Shown: one piece after another, positions 41,971 through 50,486 of the stretch
Layout of the letters: each line of letters opens with the position of its first letter
Numbering within the stretch: the stretch's first letter is position 1
NCBI GenBank assembly: GCA_036496265.1
Contig: DASXLL010000338.1
Location: 9,648-73,647, forward strand
DNA: 64,000 nt
Direction: 5' to 3'
Source: CAYLLN01 sp036496265
Lineage (GTDB): Bacteria; Planctomycetota; Planctomycetia; Pirellulales; Pirellulaceae
The notes under the pieces: model-generated
What the model was told of the DNA's origin: nothing
Seen by the model: the letters and a program-made list of their open reading frames with translations, nothing else
Databases searched by the model: none
Made by a program: the position numbers and the translations under genes

Positions 41971-43612
41971 CGGTGTGGTCTCCGGGAAGAAGAACATCGT
42001 CGCCTTCGACGGCGTGCATCATGTTGGGTTTTGTAAAGCAGCCCCAAGTGACGAGGAGGATTGCAACGAGGCCGTAGCCGAGCGTGTATTGATAGATGGG
42101 GCGTTGGAATTCGGCGGTGAGTTGCCAGGGGAGGAACATCGGGCTGCCCGGCAGGGGCGAATGCATGATGCCGAAGGCGACAAGCACCGCAGCGATGAGG
42201 AAAAAGACCCCGGCGCGGATCAAACGATGGTCGATCAGGGCAGCCAGGGCGGAAGCCCATAAGAGGCTGGTGATAATGAAGCCGCTGGCGAGCATGCGAA
42301 TGGTTTGCAATTCGCCAGAAGTCTGCGGATTCAGTGGACCGCTAACAAACGGCAGCAGTTTCTCGGCGAAGATGAGCGCGAGTTGTGCGAGCGCAGGTAC
42401 GCAGGCCAAGACCACGGCGGGATAGTGCCGCACCGGTGTAGAGTGAAAACTCTGCGCGGCGATTTCGAGACCGATGAAGATGAGAATCGGATAGACGGTG
42501 ACCTTGGGAATGACGACATAGAGGTAACCAAAGTAACCCAGGACGCCTGCCGATCCGACAAATAGCGCGGTGGCGAGAACATACGCCGCGCGGCCGCCCA
42601 TGGCTTTGTAAGCCGGGTGGCCGATGTAGGGCGTGGTTTGAATGACGCCGCCGCACAGGCTGGCGAGAATCGTGGCGAGTGCTTCGACGGCAATGACCTG
42701 GCCGGTGTCATATTCGTCGCCAACAGCCGCCGCGCTTTCGGTGCAGTCGATGCCGCCGACAACCGTGGCGAGAGCAAAGGGAATCACGATTGGCAAGTAA
42801 TTGAGCGAATCGCGAAACGCGCCGACCCATTCGAACCGGAACGCAGCCAGCCATTCAGTCGGAAAAAGCCCCGCCGCCGGATCGATCGCTGTTGGCTCGT
42901 GAGGAAGAGCCAAGACTTCCGGCAAAATGTGCGAACCCTCGGCTGCTTGCAGTGCGTAGTACAAAACACCGCCCACCAGCAGTGAGCCGACAGCCCCCGG
43001 AATCTTGAAAGGAAGGTCGATGCGCGCGACAAGTGTCGTGAGCACCAGCGCCAGCGACACGAAGCCCACGATCGGCGAATGCAAAATCTCCAACAGCGGC
43101 AGGAAGCTGATCAGAACGAGCGCGACAGCAGCTAGCGAGCCGAGGAGGCCGGCCCGCGGCAGCGAACGGCGAATCCAGTTCGAGCCTACGGAACAGACCA
43201 GCTTGAACAACCCGCTGATGAAGATGCAGCAGATCCCGATGTGCCACGTGTGAATCGCCGCGGTTTCGGGATCGAGACCGCGAGATTTGGCCGCAATGAA
43301 TGCGGGGCCGAGTACGAAGAAGATCATGCCCAGCGTGCTCGGCGTATCGAGGCCGAGCGGCATGGCCGTGATGGTGTTTCTGCCGGTCTGACGCGCGAGA
43401 CGAAACGCCAGCAGCGTGAACAGAAGGTCACCGACGAGCACGCCGATGGCAGTGCCGGGCACCATGCTGCGCAGGGCGATTTTGGTAGGAAATTCAAAGA
43501 CGGCCGAAAGCAAGCTCACCGTCAACAACAAATTCGCGACGTTATCTAACATCAAGCCGAAAAACGCGTTAACGTCGCCCCAAGCGGCCCAAGGATAGCG
43601 CGGTTGGCTCAC
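41960..43612 (-). CDS. Multi-pass permease, xanthine/uracil (NCS2)-like
   Basis: 550 residues with about 12-14 hydrophobic helices. GLMLDNVANLLLTVSLLSAV (19-38), PLGLDTPSTLGMIFFVLGPA, VVGGIDCTESAAAVGDEYDT (about 284-303) and GGVIQTTPYIGHPAYKAMGG suit the large NCS2/SulP-like permease group; the QTTPYIGHPAYK stretch recalls its half-helix substrate region. Substrate cannot be read. Its end overlaps the methyltransferase start, so both are probably one transcript. Confidence 0.8.
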   Translation of the reverse strand: MSQPRYPWAAWGDVNAFFGLMLDNVANLLLTVSLLSAVFEFPTKIALRSMVPGTAIGVLVGDLLFTLLAFRLARQTGRNTITAMPLGLDTPSTLGMIFFVLGPAFIAAKSRGLDPETAAIHTWHIGICCIFISGLFKLVCSVGSNWIRRSLPRAGLLGSLAAVALVLISFLPLLEILHSPIVGFVSLALVLTTLVARIDLPFKIPGAVGSLLVGGVLYYALQAAEGSHILPEVLALPHEPTAIDPAAGLFPTEWLAAFRFEWVGAFRDSLNYLPIVIPFALATVVGGIDCTESAAAVGDEYDTGQVIAVEALATILASLCGGVIQTTPYIGHPAYKAMGGRAAYVLATALFVGSAGVLGYFGYLYVVIPKVTVYPILIFIGLEIAAQSFHSTPVRHYPAVVLACVPALAQLALIFAEKLLPFVSGPLNPQTSGELQTIRMLASGFIITSLLWASALAALIDHRLIRAGVFFLIAAVLVAFGIMHSPLPGSPMFLPWQLTAEFQRPIYQYTLGYGLVAILLVTWGCFTKPNMMHAVEGDDVLLPGDHTDDA

Positions 43613-43966
43613 AGAAATTGCAGCGGCACAGTGTTTGCGAAATGGGTGCGGTGAGTCTAGGATGCCTCGGAAACACTGTCAAATCGGCGGATGCGTGCCA
43701 TAGCTCGGTCGTATTCAGGCGGGTTCGCCATCGGCGGTTCGTGGCAGAGCTCTCGGATGCTGATTTTTTCGGCCAACGAACATGCCAGCCCGAGCGTGCA
43801 TGCGTACAATTGCTGCCGGCGACTTGAATGCCTTGGCCAAGCGTGACTTTCCGGCGGCGATTGCTAAACTGATTCGCTGGGCTGAGTTACGGCGTTGAAA
43901 AGACCGTTTCCCAGAGATCCTTTTCTCATCAGGGCGAACTAACCTCACTGCCAGCCGTAGAAATCG
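43613..43966. other. 354-base gap between permease and sigma-factor gene
   Basis: Divergent promoters are expected for the permease (minus) and sigma-factor (plus) genes. I see no palindrome of the families found elsewhere, no convincing small gene and no RNA gene. Short frames on both strands have no features of coding sequence. Confidence 0.4.
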
Positions 43967-44605
43967 ATGAAAGCCACGTTGCCCGAGCCGAAAACCATTA
44001 TGCGGCAGCCTTCTTCGCTGAGCGACGAAGAGCTGCTCATGGGTTATCGCGAGTCGAGTGAATCCAGCCTGTTTCAGGAACTGGTTCGCCGATACGAGCG
44101 GGAGCTGTATAGCTATCTGCGACGATACTTGGGCGACGCGGAGATGGCCGAGGATGCGTTTCAGGCGGCCTTTTTACAGGTCCACCTGAAATGCGACCAG
44201 TATGAGCCCGGCCGGGCGTTTCGGCCGTGGCTCTACACGATTGCCACCAACCAGGCGATCGACGCTCAGCGTCGTAGCCGGCGGCATCGGATGGTCAGCC
44301 TCGATCGCAGCAGTCCCAGGGACGGCGAGGATGTCGGCAAGCTGCTCGATTTGTTGACGAGCAAGGAGCCGACGGCGCCGGCGCAGCTAAACGCGGCTGA
44401 GCGGTCCGCGTGGCTGCACGCGGCCGTCGAGCAACTGCCCGAGGGGCTGCGAGACGTCGTACACCTAGTTTACTTCCAGGAATTGAAATACCGCGAGGCA
44501 GCCGAAGCTTTGGACATTCCGGTGGGCACGGTGAAGAGTCGCATGCACGCCGCGGTTGCCAAATTGAATGAAATCTGGAATCAAAGTCAGCCGCAATCAC
44601 CATAG
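43967..44605 (+). CDS. ECF-type RNA polymerase sigma factor
   Basis: 212 residues. Region 2: LFQELVRRYERELYSYLRRY, AEDAFQAAFLQVHLKC, and FRPWLYTIATNQAIDAQRRS (about 85-104), the -10 recognition helix. Region 4: LPEGLRDVVHLVYFQELKYR (about 157-176) and AEALDIPVGTVKSRMHAAVA, the -35 recognition helix-turn-helix. A spacer with SPRDGEDVGKLLDLL is longer than average. Its cognate regulator is likely the adjoining membrane protein at 44647. Confidence 0.94.
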   Translation: MKATLPEPKTIMRQPSSLSDEELLMGYRESSESSLFQELVRRYERELYSYLRRYLGDAEMAEDAFQAAFLQVHLKCDQYEPGRAFRPWLYTIATNQAIDAQRRSRRHRMVSLDRSSPRDGEDVGKLLDLLTSKEPTAPAQLNAAERSAWLHAAVEQLPEGLRDVVHLVYFQELKYREAAEALDIPVGTVKSRMHAAVAKLNEIWNQSQPQSP

Positions 44606-44646
44606 TGACAAGCGCCCGAATTATCGGCGTATTAATAATCACAGCC

Positions 44647-45645
44647 ATGACTAGTCCGTCACGCGAACATTTGCTCGGCTATCTGCTCGGTGCCCTTTCG
44701 CCGGAGGAACACGAGCAAGTCGAGATCGAGATCGAGCGAAATTCGACGCTGCGGGATGAGATGCAGCGGCTGAAGGCTTGTGTGGAGAACGTGGGTTTGG
44801 CCGAAGAGCGGCAGGCGTGGGAGCCGCCGGCAGGACTGGCCGAGCGGACTTGCCGGTTTGTCGCGGAGGCGGCGCGGAGAGTTCATCTGCCGCCGGGCCG
44901 GCTGTCGGGTCAGGATGTCGAGCGGGAACGGCGGTTCACCTGGTCAGACTTTGTGACAATCGCAGCAGTGATCGTTGCCGCGGCGTCATTATTCTTTCCC
45001 GCGCTATCGTTCAGTAGGTCCGCGTCACAGATTACAACGTGCCAGAATCAGTTGCGGCTCATTGGCTTCGGAATGCAACAATACAGCGACCTGCAACCGG
45101 ACCATAGCTTTCCGGGCCCCGAGGCCGAGGGTCCGCGGGCTGCTGCCGGCATCGTCGCGCCACTGTTAGTGAGTCAGAACCTCGCGAATTCACAGATGTT
45201 CTTGTGTCCGGGGCCGCCGCGGAGCGGCGATGCCGGCAACGCTCGGATGCCGATGCTGGACGAACTTGATCGGTCGGCCGGCAAGCAGCTTGTCGCTCTG
45301 CAAAAGGCGATGGGCGGCGATTACGGGTTCAACATGGGCTATGTCGATGGCGGAAAACTCGTGCGAGCCGCCAATAGCCGTCGCGGGCAGTATGTATTGG
45401 CCGGCGACGCACCGAGCAACTCGCGGCCGCGGCGGGCGAGCGCCAATCATGCCGATCGTGGGCAAAACGTGCTCTTCGAAGACGGCCACGTTCACTTTTT
45501 GCGGCAATTGCCAATCGATCCCATGCTCGACGATCCGTTCCATAATCGGAACGGCTGGGTCGCCGCCGGCGTTGACCGCGATGACGCGGTGCTGGGCGCG
45601 AGCGAAGATTCGCCGATTCCGGTGACGCTTATTAGCGACCGCTAA
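44647..45645 (+). CDS. Putative anti-sigma factor with extracytoplasmic DUF1559-like domain
   Basis: 332 residues. SREHLLGYLLGALSPEEHEQ (4-23) is an anti-sigma zinc-finger-like helical start, though the HxxxCxxC cysteines are absent. One membrane helix (DFVTIAAVIVAAASLFFPAL, about 100-119). The outer part has TTCQNQLRLIGFGMQQYSDL and, near the end, NVLFEDGHVHFL, recalling DUF1559 pseudopilin-like proteins with their DG motif. It follows the sigma gene by 41 bases; a GTG overlapping the sigma stop (44605) is the alternative start. Confidence 0.75.
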   Translation: MTSPSREHLLGYLLGALSPEEHEQVEIEIERNSTLRDEMQRLKACVENVGLAEERQAWEPPAGLAERTCRFVAEAARRVHLPPGRLSGQDVERERRFTWSDFVTIAAVIVAAASLFFPALSFSRSASQITTCQNQLRLIGFGMQQYSDLQPDHSFPGPEAEGPRAAAGIVAPLLVSQNLANSQMFLCPGPPRSGDAGNARMPMLDELDRSAGKQLVALQKAMGGDYGFNMGYVDGGKLVRAANSRRGQYVLAGDAPSNSRPRRASANHADRGQNVLFEDGHVHFLRQLPIDPMLDDPFHNRNGWVAAGVDRDDAVLGASEDSPIPVTLISDR

Positions 45646-45700
45646 TCCCTCAGGCAATCGCCGCAGCTAACTTCACTTGACGGCTAATAAAACCTATACA

Positions 45701-45763
45701 AACCCGAAGCGTAAGCGAGGGAATCAAGCCAGTTGGGGCGGTCCCTCGCTTACGCTTCGGGTT
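45701..45763. repeat. Perfect 22-bp inverted pair of the ACCCGAAGCGTAAGCGAGG repeat
   Basis: AACCCGAAGCGTAAGCGAGG (from 45701) and its exact complement (45742-45763) flank a 19-base spacer. It lies between the convergent anti-sigma and amidohydrolase genes and forms a long hairpin on both strands. Single copies of the same unit are at 4161 and 6231. Confidence 0.92.
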
Positions 45764-45777
45764 AGTGTTAGACGTTC

Positions 45778-47448
45778 TTAATTCAAATTGTGCCGCAGCG
45801 CCTTGCCCGGCTTCTCGCCCGTGTGTTGCCCTTGCTTAAGGACCACCTTTCCGTTCACGATCACGTACTCAATCCCATCGTTGTATTGAAACGGGTCGGT
45901 ATACGTCGCGTGGTCGATGATCTTCGCCGGATCAAAGATGCAGAGATCGGCAGCCAAGCCTTCGCGTATTAAGCCGCGATCTTTGAGGCCGAGTTTGTTC
46001 GCATTCAGGCTGGTCATCTTGCGAATGGCGTCTTCCAGCGTGAGGACCTTGCGCTCGCGGACGTAAACGCCGAGGACGCGGGGGAAAGTGCCGAAGTTGC
46101 GCGGGTGTGGATTGCCGCGGCGCAGCTCGCCTTCGATCGAATAGGCTGAGCCGTCGCTACCGATCGAGCACCACGGCTGAGCGAGGGCCAGGTTCATATC
46201 CTCCTCGGTGTGATGGGCATACACGGTCGAAACGGAGCCTTCTTCTTCGAGCAGCAGGTCGAAAAGCACGTCGAGGCTGTCAGGCGTGGGGTTCTTGTCG
46301 CGAGTGCGGATGTCGATGACGCGGTCCATTGTCTGACCTTCGTATTGCGAGCGGCCGCTGATGAGCATCCGCGACCAATCGCCGCCAACGGCCGTGAAGT
46401 GGTTGTACCAGCCCGCAATGCCGCCGCGGATGTCGCGTTTCATCTTCTCGCGTTCCTGGGGGTCCTTAAGTCGGGCCAGCATTTGCGACTTGCCACCTTC
46501 GTGGGCCCAAGGCGGCACGATACTGGAGAGATTGTTGTTGCCCCGCGTATAGGGATAAACATTCGTCTGTACATTGACGCCGCGGGCGCGAGCGGCGTTG
46601 ATCAAGTCGACAATTTCCTTCATCCGTCCCCAATACTGTTGGTCGGCGATTTTGACGTGGATAATATCGACGGGAACGCCGGCTTTCTCGCCGACGGCGA
46701 TAGCCTCGCGAATCGCCTCGAAAACGCCCGTTCCTTCATTGCGATTGTGCGTCGAAAAGAGGCCACCGTGTTTTTTGACCGGTTCGCAGAGCAAGACGAT
46801 GTCGTCCGTCGTCGCCAACGAGCCCGGCGGCATCGCCAGCATGCTGGAAAGGCCAAACGCGCCGTCTTGCATCGCCTGGTCGATCACCTTTTGCATCTCC
46901 GCGAACTGCGCTTTCGTCGGCCGGTCATAGGATTGGCCCATCGCCGCTTGCCAGGCGTTATCCAGCCCGATGTACGACACGACATTGACCGAAACGCCAG
47001 CTTTTTCGACGACCTGAAAATACTCGCCCAGCGTCGACCACGTCGTCGGCTGGCCACCAACCAGCATCGATTGCGGCTTAAGCTGCCCGACGCGCGGCCC
47101 GGCCGAAGATCCTTCGCCGAGAACTTCCGTCGTCACCCCCTGGCGGATTTTGCTCTGAGCCAAACCATCTTCGAGCAGCAACGTATCCGAATGCGAATGC
47201 ATATCAATAAAGCCCGGCGCGACGACCAGGCCATCGGCACGAATCTGCGGCGTCGTGGCCAGCGCCGGCAGTTGCCCGACAAAGACGATCTTGCCACCGC
47301 GAATACCGATGTCCGCATAAAACCACGGATTGCCCGTTCCATCGACGACCTTGCCGCCGTAGATGGCGAGGTCGTAGGGGGCTTGGGCGTGCAGAGCGGC
47401 TGCGCTGAGCAGTGAAACAAGGAGGACGAGTTGGGAAAGGAGTCGCAT
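45778..47448 (-). CDS. Secreted N-acyl-D-amino-acid deacylase-type amidohydrolase
   Basis: 556 residues with signal peptide LLSQLVLLVSLLSAAALHAQ. DLAIYGGKVVDGTGNPWFYA (26-45), metal site PGFIDMHSHSD, and GVTTEVLGEGSSAGP fit the D-aminoacylase branch; further blocks are FSTHNRNEGTGVFEAI and a C-terminal KLGLKDRGLIREGLAADLCI. These enzymes release D-amino acids from acylated substrates, perhaps from peptidoglycan. The ATG at 47448 fits the signal peptide; a further frame up to 47550 is not needed. A motif array lies upstream. Confidence 0.9.
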   Translation of the reverse strand: MRLLSQLVLLVSLLSAAALHAQAPYDLAIYGGKVVDGTGNPWFYADIGIRGGKIVFVGQLPALATTPQIRADGLVVAPGFIDMHSHSDTLLLEDGLAQSKIRQGVTTEVLGEGSSAGPRVGQLKPQSMLVGGQPTTWSTLGEYFQVVEKAGVSVNVVSYIGLDNAWQAAMGQSYDRPTKAQFAEMQKVIDQAMQDGAFGLSSMLAMPPGSLATTDDIVLLCEPVKKHGGLFSTHNRNEGTGVFEAIREAIAVGEKAGVPVDIIHVKIADQQYWGRMKEIVDLINAARARGVNVQTNVYPYTRGNNNLSSIVPPWAHEGGKSQMLARLKDPQEREKMKRDIRGGIAGWYNHFTAVGGDWSRMLISGRSQYEGQTMDRVIDIRTRDKNPTPDSLDVLFDLLLEEEGSVSTVYAHHTEEDMNLALAQPWCSIGSDGSAYSIEGELRRGNPHPRNFGTFPRVLGVYVRERKVLTLEDAIRKMTSLNANKLGLKDRGLIREGLAADLCIFDPAKIIDHATYTDPFQYNDGIEYVIVNGKVVLKQGQHTGEKPGKALRHNLN

Positions 47449-48056
47449 GGCGGAAATCCGGAAAACAAGTTCAGAGAAAAACCAAGAACGGAAGAAACAA
47501 GTTCTGGCGCACGGTGCTAACATTTGCAGGAAACTTTTCTTGGAGAACATGTTAGCGCTTTCGCGGAAGTTGGTGTGCGGCTGAAGGTTGGGACGACTAA
47601 CATTTCAAAAGCAGTACTAACATCGAAAGTGATGTTAGCCGCTGGGGATATTGCCGGGGAACAAGGCTCCAATTTGCATTGCTCAAATTTGTGACCCGTG
47701 GGTGGTGACGGCTAATATTTGGGGAGAATTTTTGGCAGCTAATATGCGGAAGTCGTGATGGGGAAAGGGGTTGGTTTGTTTGGCATTGCTAATATTACTG
47801 CGGGTATTAGCGAGTGGTAAGCAATGATCGGGCGAGGTTGCGGGGCGTTGATGGGGCGTAGTGGATGGCTGAAATGGCAGGCTTGGGGCCAACAAGGAGC
47901 TTCCTGCAAATTGTATACCAATGTACAGTAATTACGGCTTTTGCTCTCAGGCCGAGATCGCGAATTGCTTGACGGTGGTCTGGGACCGGAAGACAATCCA
48001 AGCGAGGCGTTTTCTTTCCGACCGAGCGCATTTTTTGAAAAAACTGCGTCAGAATC
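47449..48056. other. 608-base gap holding the CTAAYAT array
   Basis: Apart from the motif array nothing recognised: no tRNA-like fold, no convincing small gene. The stretch 47821-48056 shows no motif copies and no palindrome. Confidence 0.4.
47516..47813. promoter_or_regulatory. Array of CTAAYAT motifs upstream of the amidohydrolase gene
   Basis: Eight exact copies of CTAAYAT (or its complement) and one near copy occur at 47516, 47547, 47596, 47616, 47631, 47711, 47738, 47788 and 47804, in both orientations, often as GCTAACATTT or GCTAATATTT. Spacing is irregular. Fewer than one would be expected by chance in 300 bases. Either an operator array or the remains of a repeat. Confidence 0.55.
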
Positions 48057-48474
48057 ATGCCGCGCCGCGGCTTCCAATCCGATCGCCCGCGCTCGACTCG
48101 CAGACTGTTGTTGGAGGCGCTGGAATCGCGCGCCGTTCCGGCTGGTGTGTGTGCCAATTCATGCGATCGTGCCGCTGGATAGCATCAATTCGGGCGCAAT
48201 CGTAGGGGCTGCATTGCGTTCGGATGGAACGCTGGAATTGATAGGCGACAAATCGAATGACTACGAGCGACCTTGGAGTTGGACGGTTAGTAAAGGCGGT
48301 GTATTGCTCGATCAGCGCGCCTTTGCAACGCCGCCCGACAAAACGAACGGGGGCATGAACCAAATCGCGCCCGACGGGTCGAAGATGCTGGGAACGCTGT
48401 TCGAGATTAATGATTCTGGCTCTCCGCTGCCGCTGAAATTGCAGGCATTTCTAACTCACAGCTTAATCAGCCGG
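48057..48474 (+). pseudogene. Broken planctomycete-type exported protein gene
   Basis: From the ATG at 48057 the frame reads MPRRGFQSDRPRSTRR then LLLEALESRAVPAGVCA, the planctomycete N-terminal LEPR-like signature, and stops at 48180 after 41 codons. In the +1 frame coding-like sequence continues (AIVPLDSINSGAIVGAALRS, GGMNQIAPDGSKMLGTLFEI) until it meets the convergent RluA gene. A single-base change plus loss of the 3' end would explain this. A long plus-strand frame covering it only runs on through the RluA gene. Confidence 0.5.
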
Positions 48475-49422
48475 TTACGGTTGTTGCCGGTCTTTTTTCT
48501 GCTGTTTGATGAACCGCTCTATTTCGCTTGGCAGCGGGCTCTGAAAACGCAACGGCTCACCACTGATCGGATGCTCAAATCCAAGCAGCCGAGCATGCAG
48601 CGCCAGCCGCCGATGCGGCCACTGCGGATGCCGGGCGACTTCCGGTTCATATCGCTCATCTCCCAGCACTGGATGCCCAGCCTCGGCAAAATGAACGCGA
48701 ATTTGGTTGCGGCGGCCGGTTTCGAGGCGAACTTGAACCAGCGTTGCGCCGTCAAGATGCGAAATGACTCGGTAATGCGTGATCGCGACTTGCCCGATGG
48801 ATTCATCGGCGGTGGAAAAGCGGTTTAAATCTTTATCGGTCGCCAATAAAGACTCGAACGTGCCTTGTTTGACCTTGAGTCGGCCGGCGACGAGTGCAAT
48901 ATATTCCCGCTCCGGCTTGCTCGCCGCGAATTGATCTTTTATCTGACGCATGATCTCGGCCGATTTACCGAAAACGAGCAAGCCGGAAACGCCCCGATCG
49001 AGCCGATGCACCGGAAACGCGCCGTGGCCCTTGGCGACGTGACGGACGTAGGCATCGACTTTGTCCTTCAAAGTGTTGGTCTCCTTGCGGCGCGTCGGAA
49101 CCGTTAACAGCTCAGCCGGCTTATCGACGACAAGGAGATGTTTGTCCTCAAACACGACGGAGAAGCCTAGGTTGCGCCTCGCCTTCGGCTTAGGGTGATA
49201 CCGCTGGTTCGCATCGTATTTCAGCTCGACCTTGTCGCCCGCGCGCAGCCGATCGGCCGGCTGCGTGGCCAGCGCACCGTTGAGTTGGACGCAGCCGTGA
49301 TCAAAGAGACCGATGATTTGCGAGTGTGATAGGCCGCACAGCTCTTTAACGAGGTGATCGAGACGGTGGCCGACGAGTCCAGACTCGTTGGCGACAACGG
49401 CGGATTTATGGGCAAGCGGCAT
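48475..49422 (-). CDS. RluA-family pseudouridine synthase
   Basis: 315 residues from the ATG at 49422. S4-like RNA-binding start (LDHLVKELCGLSHSQIIGLF), then the catalytic block AFPVHRLDRGVSGLLVFGKS with its aspartate, and the C-terminal LVQVRLETGRRNQIRVHFAE, where R-x-H-Q-I-R is here RRNQIRVH. The family isomerises uridines in rRNA or tRNA; which site cannot be told. The frame extends to 49431, but those bases belong to an inverted repeat, so 49422 is preferred. No ribosome site is visible. Confidence 0.92.
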   Translation of the reverse strand: MPLAHKSAVVANESGLVGHRLDHLVKELCGLSHSQIIGLFDHGCVQLNGALATQPADRLRAGDKVELKYDANQRYHPKPKARRNLGFSVVFEDKHLLVVDKPAELLTVPTRRKETNTLKDKVDAYVRHVAKGHGAFPVHRLDRGVSGLLVFGKSAEIMRQIKDQFAASKPEREYIALVAGRLKVKQGTFESLLATDKDLNRFSTADESIGQVAITHYRVISHLDGATLVQVRLETGRRNQIRVHFAEAGHPVLGDERYEPEVARHPQWPHRRLALHARLLGFEHPISGEPLRFQSPLPSEIERFIKQQKKDRQQP

Positions 49423-49423
49423 G

Positions 49424-49494
49424 AATGTCATTTGTCATTCGTCACTTGTCATTTGTAAAGGAGCAAATGACGAATGACAAATGACCAATGACAA
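49424..49494. repeat. Inverted repeat, CAAATGACGAATGAC family
   Basis: The left arm (49424-49455) is built of TGTCATTTGTCATTCGTCAC-type units and the right arm (49464-49494) of CAAATGACGAATGACAAATG. It fills the whole gap between the SGNH hydrolase stop and the RluA start. Related to the repeat at 2182-2262. Confidence 0.85.
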
Positions 49495-49497
49495 CGG

Positions 49498-50250
49498 CTA
49501 TTTCCCCCCCATCAGCTCTTTCACCTTGGACTCGATCGATTCGGCCCAGATGCGGTAGCTCTTTTCGTTGAGATGCAGCAGGTCAGGCATAATTTCTCGA
49601 CTGAGCGTTCCATCCGGTTCGAGGAATTTCGGGCCAATGTCCATGTAAAAGACGTTTTTGTTATCGGCCAACTTTTGGATGATGGCGTTTGCGCCTTCGT
49701 TTACCTTGCGGTTTTTGTCGTCTGTTAATCCCTTCTCTGTCTTACTCTTATCTGCGTTGAGATTCAGTCCCCGCGGAAAAATTCCGAGGACAAGCACCTT
49801 GGTGTTCGGCAGCTTCGCGCGGAGCTTCTCGACGATCAGCTTGACGCCTTCGGCGATCTGCTCCGACGTATTGCCTGCTGACGCATTATTGGTCCCGATC
49901 ATGAGCACCGCCAGCTTGGGATTGATGCCGTCGATGTTGCCATGATCGAGCCGCCACAGGACATGCTGCGTGCGATCGCCGCCAATGCCGAGGTTCACCG
50001 CGTTGCGCTTGCCATAAAACTCATCCCAAACTTTTTTGCCCGCGTTCTCCCAGCCGGCTGTGATCGAGTCACCAATGAAAATCAGATCGACATTCCCTTG
50101 CTTGACCCGCTCGTTGAAAGACTCATGCCGCTTCATCCACGTGCCCTCGCGCGGGGCAGGGACAATGGCATCGTTTTGTTGGGCGAACGAGGCAGAAACG
50201 GAGACGGTCGCCAGTAGGACGGCGGCAAAAAATCGACGACACAGGGCCAT
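49498..50250 (-). CDS. Secreted SGNH/GDSL hydrolase
   Basis: 250 residues, signal peptide FFAAVLLATVSVSASFAQ. The four SGNH blocks are visible: FIGDSITAGWENAG (serine 62), NLGIGGDRTQ (glycine), LMIGTNNASAG (asparagine) and PDLLHLNEKSY (aspartate and histidine). Relatives are esterases or deacetylases of carbohydrates, often platelet-activating-factor acetylhydrolase-like. Probably acts outside the inner membrane. Confidence 0.93.
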   Translation of the reverse strand: MALCRRFFAAVLLATVSVSASFAQQNDAIVPAPREGTWMKRHESFNERVKQGNVDLIFIGDSITAGWENAGKKVWDEFYGKRNAVNLGIGGDRTQHVLWRLDHGNIDGINPKLAVLMIGTNNASAGNTSEQIAEGVKLIVEKLRAKLPNTKVLVLGIFPRGLNLNADKSKTEKGLTDDKNRKVNEGANAIIQKLADNKNVFYMDIGPKFLEPDGTLSREIMPDLLHLNEKSYRIWAESIESKVKELMGGK

Positions 50251-50326
50251 GTTGCGGCTCCAAAAATGAGGGGAATTTGGTATCCGGTCACAATACCGTG
50301 CGGCTCCGGAGGGTCAACCGGAGGCG

Positions 50327-50342
50327 AAAAATCGCGATTTTT
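50327..50342. promoter_or_regulatory. 16-bp perfect palindrome AAAAATCGCGATTTTT
   Basis: A perfect palindrome in the 236-base gap between the divergent SGNH hydrolase and DUF1598 genes, well placed to serve as an operator for either. No regulator gene is adjacent. Confidence 0.35.
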
Positions 50343-50486
50343 GCCGCGAACGGTGGTTCACCCGATTACTCGGGGGCCTGACAGTGCCCCACCCGACTTT
50401 TCTAACAAACTTGACATCTAGCACTCCGGCAAAGCACACTGCTTATTACTACCAGGGGTGCGGCAACATTGAAGAGAAGGTGTGCA

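Noticed and set aside
46210..47415. A 401-codon plus-strand frame opposite the amidohydrolase
   Set aside because: No recognisable domain, Arg/His-rich shadow composition, wholly within a well supported gene on the other strand.
47516..47813. CTAAYAT array as a CRISPR or replication iteron set
   Set aside because: Copies are short, irregular and in mixed orientation; no replication or cas gene nearby.
47941..48828. A 295-codon plus-strand frame as an intact gene
   Set aside because: Its last third is the complement of the RluA-type gene and its start lacks the signal motif, which lies in another frame; treated as part of a pseudogene.
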